A stretch of DNA of 64,000 bases from assembly GCA_002365175.1 (NCBI GenBank), contig DEZK01000002.1, forward strand, positions 170,328 through 234,327, in the 5' to 3' direction. The position numbers and the translations under genes were made by a program. Source of the stretch: Raskinella chloraquaticus (SeqCode). Its GTDB lineage: Bacteria > Pseudomonadota > Alphaproteobacteria > Rhizobiales > UBA4765. Below the pieces are notes generated by a model. The model saw only the letters and a list, made by a program, of their open reading frames with translations, was not told where the DNA came from and searched no databases. Positions within the stretch are counted from its first letter, which is position 1; each line of letters opens with the position of its first letter. Of this stretch, positions 60,012 to 64,000 are shown one piece after another.

Positions 60012-61004
60012 ATGATGAACGCACCCATGCCACGCCAGACAGCCTCGCTACATCCTGGCAAATTCACCGATCCGCGCCGCACCCTGAAGGGCGAGGAGCG
60101 CGCCAGTGTTGCTCTCCACCGCCTGGAGACGCTGTGGTTCAACACCGGCACGCTGTGCAATATCACCTGCGTTAACTGCTATATCGAGAGTTCGCCAAAA
60201 AACGACCGGCTGGCCTATCTGACCATTGCCGATGTCGCGCATTTTCTTGACGAAATCACCCGAGAGGGCCTGCCAACCCGCCATATCGGTTTCACCGGCG
60301 GCGAGCCCTTCATGAACCCTGATATGGGGGCGATCCTCGATTTGGCGTTGTCGCGGGGCTTCGAAGTGCTGGTGCTGACGAATGCCATGCAGCCGATGCA
60401 AAGACCATCTGTGCGCCAGCAGCTCGCCGCATTGATCGCCACCTACGGCGCCAGCCTGTCTCTGCGCGTCAGTGTTGATCACTATACACCTGCACTTCAT
60501 GACAGCGAGCGCAGCGTCGGTTCGTTTGAACGGACCCTTGAAGGCATAGGCTGGCTCGTCGGGCAGGGCGCTGATCTGGCGATTGCCGGGCGTACCTGCT
60601 GGTCCGAAAATGACGACGAATTGCGCGCTGGCTACCGCGCGCTCTTCGCCGAGCGTGGCTGGCCGCTTGATGCGGGCGATCCGGCCCGCCTCGTCCTTTT
60701 CCCCGAGATGGACGAGCGCGTCGATGTTCCTGAGATCACGACCGCCTGCTGGTCGCTTCTTAATGTCGACCCGGCAAGCCTGATGTGCGCGTCCTCGCGC
60801 ATGGTGGTGAAGCGCAAAGGCGCCTCAGCGGCCACCGTCCTGCCATGCACGCTGCTGCCCTATGATGAGCGCTTCGACATGGGTCCAACGCTGGCTGCGG
60901 CAGCCACGGCCGATGGCGGCATGTTCGATGAAGGGGCTGTTCGTCTCAATCATCCCCATTGCGCTAAATTCTGCGTGCTTGGCGGCGGCAGCTGCCAGAG
61001 TTGA
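60012..61004 (+). CDS. Radical SAM protein of unknown function
   Basis: The 330-residue protein carries the [4Fe-4S] motif CX3CX2C as Cys49, 53 and 56 (TLCNITCVNCY) and the SAM-binding HIGFTGGEPFMNPD (about residues 95-109). The barrel is followed by a C-terminal region with AACWSLLNVD-like Cys, a CTLLPYDER segment and a Cys-rich end (HPHCAKFCVLGGGSC) that might hold an auxiliary cluster. Homologues are widespread in alphaproteobacteria without assigned reactions. It follows tRNA-Gly. Start ATG 60012 or 60015. Confidence 0.9.
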   Translation: MMNAPMPRQTASLHPGKFTDPRRTLKGEERASVALHRLETLWFNTGTLCNITCVNCYIESSPKNDRLAYLTIADVAHFLDEITREGLPTRHIGFTGGEPFMNPDMGAILDLALSRGFEVLVLTNAMQPMQRPSVRQQLAALIATYGASLSLRVSVDHYTPALHDSERSVGSFERTLEGIGWLVGQGADLAIAGRTCWSENDDELRAGYRALFAERGWPLDAGDPARLVLFPEMDERVDVPEITTACWSLLNVDPASLMCASSRMVVKRKGASAATVLPCTLLPYDERFDMGPTLAAAATADGGMFDEGAVRLNHPHCAKFCVLGGGSCQS

Positions 61005-61008
61005 CACC

Positions 61009-61266
61009 TCACGAGCCGCGCCGGGCGCGGATGGCGTCAAGCTCGGGATCGCGGACGCAAAGGCGGTGACCGGCTTCAAGGCACAGCAGCACCCGGCGTG
61101 ACTGGGCAAAACTCTCCACCAGCCAGTAGCCCACGATCAGCAACCCCAGAACGGCAAGACCGGCGCCAAGGTTCTGGCGCATGCGCCGCCTGTCCTCGCG
61201 CTCCATCGCCGCGCGGACCCAGGCAGGGCGCGGGGGCAGGGGCTGCGATGGGGGGGTATCGCTCAA
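61009..61266 (-). CDS. Small membrane protein
   Basis: An 85-residue protein from TTG 61266 (reading LSDTPPSQPLPP as its N-terminus) has a Pro-rich leader, a charged MEREDRRRMRQN segment and one transmembrane helix (about residues 37-55, GAGLAVLGLLIVGYWLVESF), then a Cys-containing tail. Coding character is good, but the start is uncertain, since a frame opens to 61350. It is convergent with the radical SAM gene, 4 bp apart. No named family recognised. Confidence 0.6.
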   Translation of the reverse strand: MSDTPPSQPLPPRPAWVRAAMEREDRRRMRQNLGAGLAVLGLLIVGYWLVESFAQSRRVLLCLEAGHRLCVRDPELDAIRARRGS

Positions 61267-61351
61267 ACCTCTCTCCGTTTGCGCCGCCAACACGGCTGGA
61301 GCATGCTCTCGAAAACAACAAGACAAGAGAGAATTGCAAGTCCGCGTCAAT

Positions 61352-61456
61352 TAGAGCAAAATCCGATCAAGTTGGAACGGATTTTTGCTCTAGATTATTG
61401 CTTTCGCATCATCTTTTTCCGCCAGCCGGTATCCACCTGGCGGGATGATGCTCTAG
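61352..61456. repeat. Palindromic intergenic repeat element (Rhizobiales RPE-like)
   Basis: Two hairpin units stand side by side. Unit one has TAGAGCAAAATCCG (from 61352) opposite CGGATTTTTGCTCTA (ending 61392). Unit two has GCATCATC...CCGCCAG and CTGGCGG...GATGATGC around CCGGTATCCAC. The GAGCA-arm and CCGGTATCCA core resemble the dispersed palindromic elements common in Rhizobiales genomes. The right end GCTCTAG contains the stop codon of dcd (CTA at 61453-61455 on the plus strand). Confidence 0.7.
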
Positions 61457-62598
61457 GTGTGATCGGGAGGCTGACGAAAATGTTTGGATAATTTAAGGCC
61501 CTGCCCCTGGTAATTCGAGCCTTCGCCTTCACCGTAAAGCCGGGCCGGGCGCTCGCTCATCCGCTCATAGACGAGCCGGCCGACAATCTGCCCATCCTCG
61601 ACGATAAAGGGGATTTCATGGGAGCGCACTTCCAGAACCGCCCGCGCGCCCGCGCCGCCAGCCGCAGCATGGCCGAAGCCGGGGTCGAAAAATCCGGCGT
61701 AATGGACACGAAACTCTCCCACAAGCGGATCAAACGCCACCATCTCGGCCGCATGGTCGGGCGGCACATGGACGGCTTCCTTTGATGCGAGAATATAAAA
61801 TTCCGATGGATCCAGCACCAGCGAGCCGCTGCCGCGCGCGTAAAGCGGCTCCCAGAAATCATCGATATCGAGCGCAGCGCGGCGATCAACATCGACAAGC
61901 CCCGCATGCTTCTTGGCCCGGTAGCCGATGAGCCGTTCCTTGCCGCGCCCCGACAGATCAATCGATACCGCCACCGAACTCGCCAGAAGAGCTTCCTCGC
62001 TGTCAACGAGGCGCTCGGCCTGATGCAGTGCCGCAAGGTCGCCATCGCGCACGCGCGGATCGCCAATGCGGAAACGGATCTGCGACAGCCGCGAACCGGC
62101 GCGCACCAGAATGGGGAAGGTCGACGGACTGATTTCAGCGTAAAGCGGTCCGTGATAGCCAGCCGCAATCTTGTCGAACAGCACCGCATGATCGCTGATG
62201 ACACGGGTGAAAATATCCAGGCGCCCGGTGGAACTTTTTGGGTTGGTCGAGGCGGCGATCGCCGACGGCAGTGCCAGGCTTTCCATCAGCGGCACGATAT
62301 AGACGCAGCCGGTTTCGAGTACCGCCCCCTCGCTGATATCGAACGCATGCAGCACCACTTCTTCAAGCCGCTGCGACACTGCCAGCCGGCGCCCCGGCAG
62401 GAAGCTCGCCCGCACCCGGTAGGCGCGCGCGCCCAGTCTGAGATCAAGGCTCGCTGGCTGGATCTGATCGTCATCGAGGGGCCGCGTGGTGCTGATGTCG
62501 CCGCGCGCGACCATGGCGGCGATCGCCTGGCAGGGTAGAATACCGGAGATTGGCAAAGGTGTGAGGGTGGTCGCAGGGCGTGATGTCATCCCTGCCAT
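61453..62598 (-). CDS. dcd: 2'-deoxycytidine 5'-triphosphate deaminase
   Basis: The 381-residue protein is the long, two-domain alphaproteobacterial form of dCTP deaminase, which makes dUTP for thymidylate synthesis. Key segments are QIQPASLDLRLGARAYRVRASFLPG near residue 45, SSTGRLDIFTRVISD and YAEISPSTFPILVRAGSRLSQIRFR; a second copy of the fold follows with VDVDRRAALDIDDFWEP and EFYILASKEAVHVPPDHAAEMVAFD. It is divergent from metZ, the usual partner in Rhizobiales. Its TAG stop lies within a dispersed repeat. Confidence 0.95.
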   Translation of the reverse strand: MAGMTSRPATTLTPLPISGILPCQAIAAMVARGDISTTRPLDDDQIQPASLDLRLGARAYRVRASFLPGRRLAVSQRLEEVVLHAFDISEGAVLETGCVYIVPLMESLALPSAIAASTNPKSSTGRLDIFTRVISDHAVLFDKIAAGYHGPLYAEISPSTFPILVRAGSRLSQIRFRIGDPRVRDGDLAALHQAERLVDSEEALLASSVAVSIDLSGRGKERLIGYRAKKHAGLVDVDRRAALDIDDFWEPLYARGSGSLVLDPSEFYILASKEAVHVPPDHAAEMVAFDPLVGEFRVHYAGFFDPGFGHAAAGGAGARAVLEVRSHEIPFIVEDGQIVGRLVYERMSERPARLYGEGEGSNYQGQGLKLSKHFRQPPDHT

Positions 62599-62649
62599 CT
62601 AGCCCATGGCTTGGTTGACGCCAAGCCGTGTTCGCGATAGGCAGTTTTT

Positions 62650-62712
62650 CGCGTGGCGATTTGGGCCGGCCGGCTTGCGACCACGCTATTGACTGCTCGC
62701 TAAAAGGCCGGG
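62650..62712 (+). promoter_or_regulatory. SAM-II riboswitch upstream of metZ
   Basis: The segment matches the SAM-II consensus closely: CGTGG at 62652-62656 (P1 left arm), CGATTTGG following, GGCTTGCGACCACG (62672-62685, P1 right arm CCACG at 62681-62685), and the pseudoknot strand GCTAAAAGG at 62699-62707. SAM-II senses S-adenosylmethionine and usually blocks translation by sequestering the ribosome site. AAAAGG followed 5 nt later by ATG 62713 fits that geometry. It makes sense in front of a methionine biosynthesis gene. Confidence 0.88.
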
Positions 62713-62766
62713 ATGCGCGATAAACGCGCCACCGGTCATTTGCGAGCCCCTGTGAAAGGCTTGCAC

Positions 62767-63969
62767 ATGACGATCACTCCCCGCCGCCTTGATATTCGCT
62801 CGCTTCATCCTCAGTCGCGCGCCGTCCATGCCGGCACCGAGCGTTCGCAATTTGGCGAGACGTCCGAAGCACTCTTCCTGACGCAGGGCTACGTCTATCC
62901 CGATGCGGCGACCTGCGCTGCCCGCTTTGAAGGGAATGATCCCGGCTATATCTATTCGCGCTTTTCGAACCCCACCGTTTCAATGCTGGAAAAGCGCATC
63001 GCCGCCCTTGAGGGCGCGGAATCGGCGCGCGCGACCGCGACCGGCATGGCAGCGGTGACCACCGCTCTGATGGGGCTGGTTGGCGCCGGCGATCACGTTG
63101 TGTCAGCGTCCAGGCTCTTTGGTTCCTGCCGCTATGTGGTGGAGGAATTCCTGCCGCGCTTCGGCGTTGCCTCAACGCTGGTCGAGGGGGCGGATCTTGA
63201 TGTCTGGCGCCGGGCGCTGCGCCCCAACACAAAAGCCTTCTTTCTTGAAAGCCCGACCAATCCGACGCTCGATGTTTATGATATTGCGGCAATCGCTGCG
63301 ATTGCCCGTGAAGCTGGCATCAAATTCATCGTCGACAATGTGTTTGCGACCCCTCTGCTGCAATCCCCCTTGCAGCTTGGCGCCGACGTGGTGGTCTATT
63401 CAGCCACCAAGCATATCGACGGACAGGGGCGTTGCCTTGGTGGCCTCATCGTCACCAGCGACAAGATCATTCAGGATCATTATCACACCATCCTGCGCCA
63501 GACCGGCCCGGCAATCAGCCCCTTCAATGCGTGGGTGATGCTGAAGGGGCTCGAGACGCTGAGTGTGCGCGTCGAACGCCAGACAGCCAACGCAACCGAG
63601 CTTGCCGACCGGCTTGCCTCCCATGACAAGCTCAAACGTATCCTTTATCCCTACCGCGCCGATCACCCGCAATATGAACTGGCCCGCCGGCAGATGCGGG
63701 CGGGCGGGACGCTGGTCGGCCTTGAGCTGAAGGGCGGGCGGGCGGACGCGTTCCGCTTCCTTGATGCGCTCAATCTCATCGCCATTTCCAACAATCTTGG
63801 TGACGCCAAGAGCCTGATCACGCATCCCTCCACCACCACCCATCAGCGCTTCAGCCCGCAGGCGCGGCAGGAAATGGGGATTTCCGAGGCCTATGTGCGC
63901 CTGTCGGTTGGCCTGGAGCATGTCGACGACCTTTTTGCCGACATTGACGGCGCTCTGGGGGCTGCCTAG
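62767..63969 (+). CDS. metZ: O-succinylhomoserine sulfhydrylase
   Basis: This PLP enzyme makes homocysteine directly from O-succinylhomoserine and sulfide in methionine synthesis. From ATG 62767 (MTITPRRLD) it is 400 residues and aligns from the expected N-terminus; ATG 62713, directly behind the riboswitch ribosome site, would add 18 residues and is a serious alternative. RSQFGETSEALFLTQGYVY, SRFSNPTVSMLEKRIAALEG, the PLP lysine in VVYSATKHIDGQGR and the C-terminal VRLSVGLEHVDDL are characteristic. It is controlled by the SAM-II element upstream and divergent from dcd. Confidence 0.96.
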   Translation: MTITPRRLDIRSLHPQSRAVHAGTERSQFGETSEALFLTQGYVYPDAATCAARFEGNDPGYIYSRFSNPTVSMLEKRIAALEGAESARATATGMAAVTTALMGLVGAGDHVVSASRLFGSCRYVVEEFLPRFGVASTLVEGADLDVWRRALRPNTKAFFLESPTNPTLDVYDIAAIAAIAREAGIKFIVDNVFATPLLQSPLQLGADVVVYSATKHIDGQGRCLGGLIVTSDKIIQDHYHTILRQTGPAISPFNAWVMLKGLETLSVRVERQTANATELADRLASHDKLKRILYPYRADHPQYELARRQMRAGGTLVGLELKGGRADAFRFLDALNLIAISNNLGDAKSLITHPSTTTHQRFSPQARQEMGISEAYVRLSVGLEHVDDLFADIDGALGAA

Positions 63970-64000
63970 GGTCAGGCCTCATTAATTTGGGCGAAACGGT

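Overview
The window is a GC-rich bacterial chromosome segment that reads as an alphaproteobacterium of the order Hyphomicrobiales (Rhizobiales). The evidence is gene content and order: an aa3-type cytochrome oxidase cluster running ctaC-ctaD-ctaB-coxF-ctaG-ctaE-DUF983-SURF1-thrC-M16 peptidase, the block murA / DUF2948-hisD-UPF0262-LMW phosphatase-maf-yacG, a class I lysyl-tRNA synthetase, IalB, DUF6101 and DUF6460 proteins, and a SAM-II riboswitch in front of metZ. The family could not be fixed from sequence alone. I see no phage, insertion sequence, integrase or CRISPR array; this is mostly core chromosome with a few accessory patches.

Layout. 1-6.1 kb: the N-terminal part of a DsbD-like periplasmic protein, YqgE, a MarR-GNAT fusion, a large membrane c-di-GMP protein (degenerate GGDEF, intact EAL) and a RimJ-type acetyltransferase. 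6.1-15.3 kb, all leftward: M16 peptidase, thrC and the cytochrome c oxidase structural and assembly genes. 15.7-18.8 kb, rightward: an overlapping trio of IalB, an atypical metallophosphoesterase and tldD. 18.8-25.1 kb: DUF2189 membrane protein, a KefC-like antiporter coupled to a MATE pump, a DUF1127 protein, and a LysR-cupin pair. 25.1-33 kb: gshA, rsmE, a MarR regulator with a four-cysteine tail beside an AT-rich 0.6-kb gap, ubiA, DUF6101, MAPEG, tldE and a CysQ-like phosphatase.

33-40.3 kb, leftward: yacG, maf, LMW phosphatase, UPF0262, hisD and DUF2948, then a chromate-resistance pair (chrA plus a rhodanese-ChrB fusion) lying before murA. 40.5-46.4 kb: TauE exporter with its TIGR02186 partner, the ligase-associated repair genes pdeM and lhr, and a TPR-methyltransferase. 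46.5-53.2 kb: DUF6460, a second MATE pump, pyrD, DUF952, a self-cleaving-type S24 regulator with palindromes in front of it, an orphan tonB and lysS. 53.3-59 kb is the most accessory-looking part: an orphan solute-binding protein, a second LysR-cupin pair, an EamA transporter whose 3' third is strikingly AT-rich, and a membrane family-2 glycosyltransferase. 59-64 kb: SCO copper chaperone, tRNA-Gly(CCC), a radical SAM protein of unknown role, a palindromic repeat that ends on the dcd stop codon, dcd, and riboswitch-controlled metZ.

Themes: respiration (oxidase plus CtaB, CtaG, SURF1 and SCO), methionine, threonine and histidine synthesis, TldD/TldE peptide processing, and metal or oxyanion resistance. 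No clearly new multi-gene system is demonstrated. The best leads are the metallophosphoesterase with replaced metal ligands between ialB and tldD, the Cys-tailed MarR with its inverted repeat, the compositional break inside the EamA gene, and the two LysR-cupin pairs.
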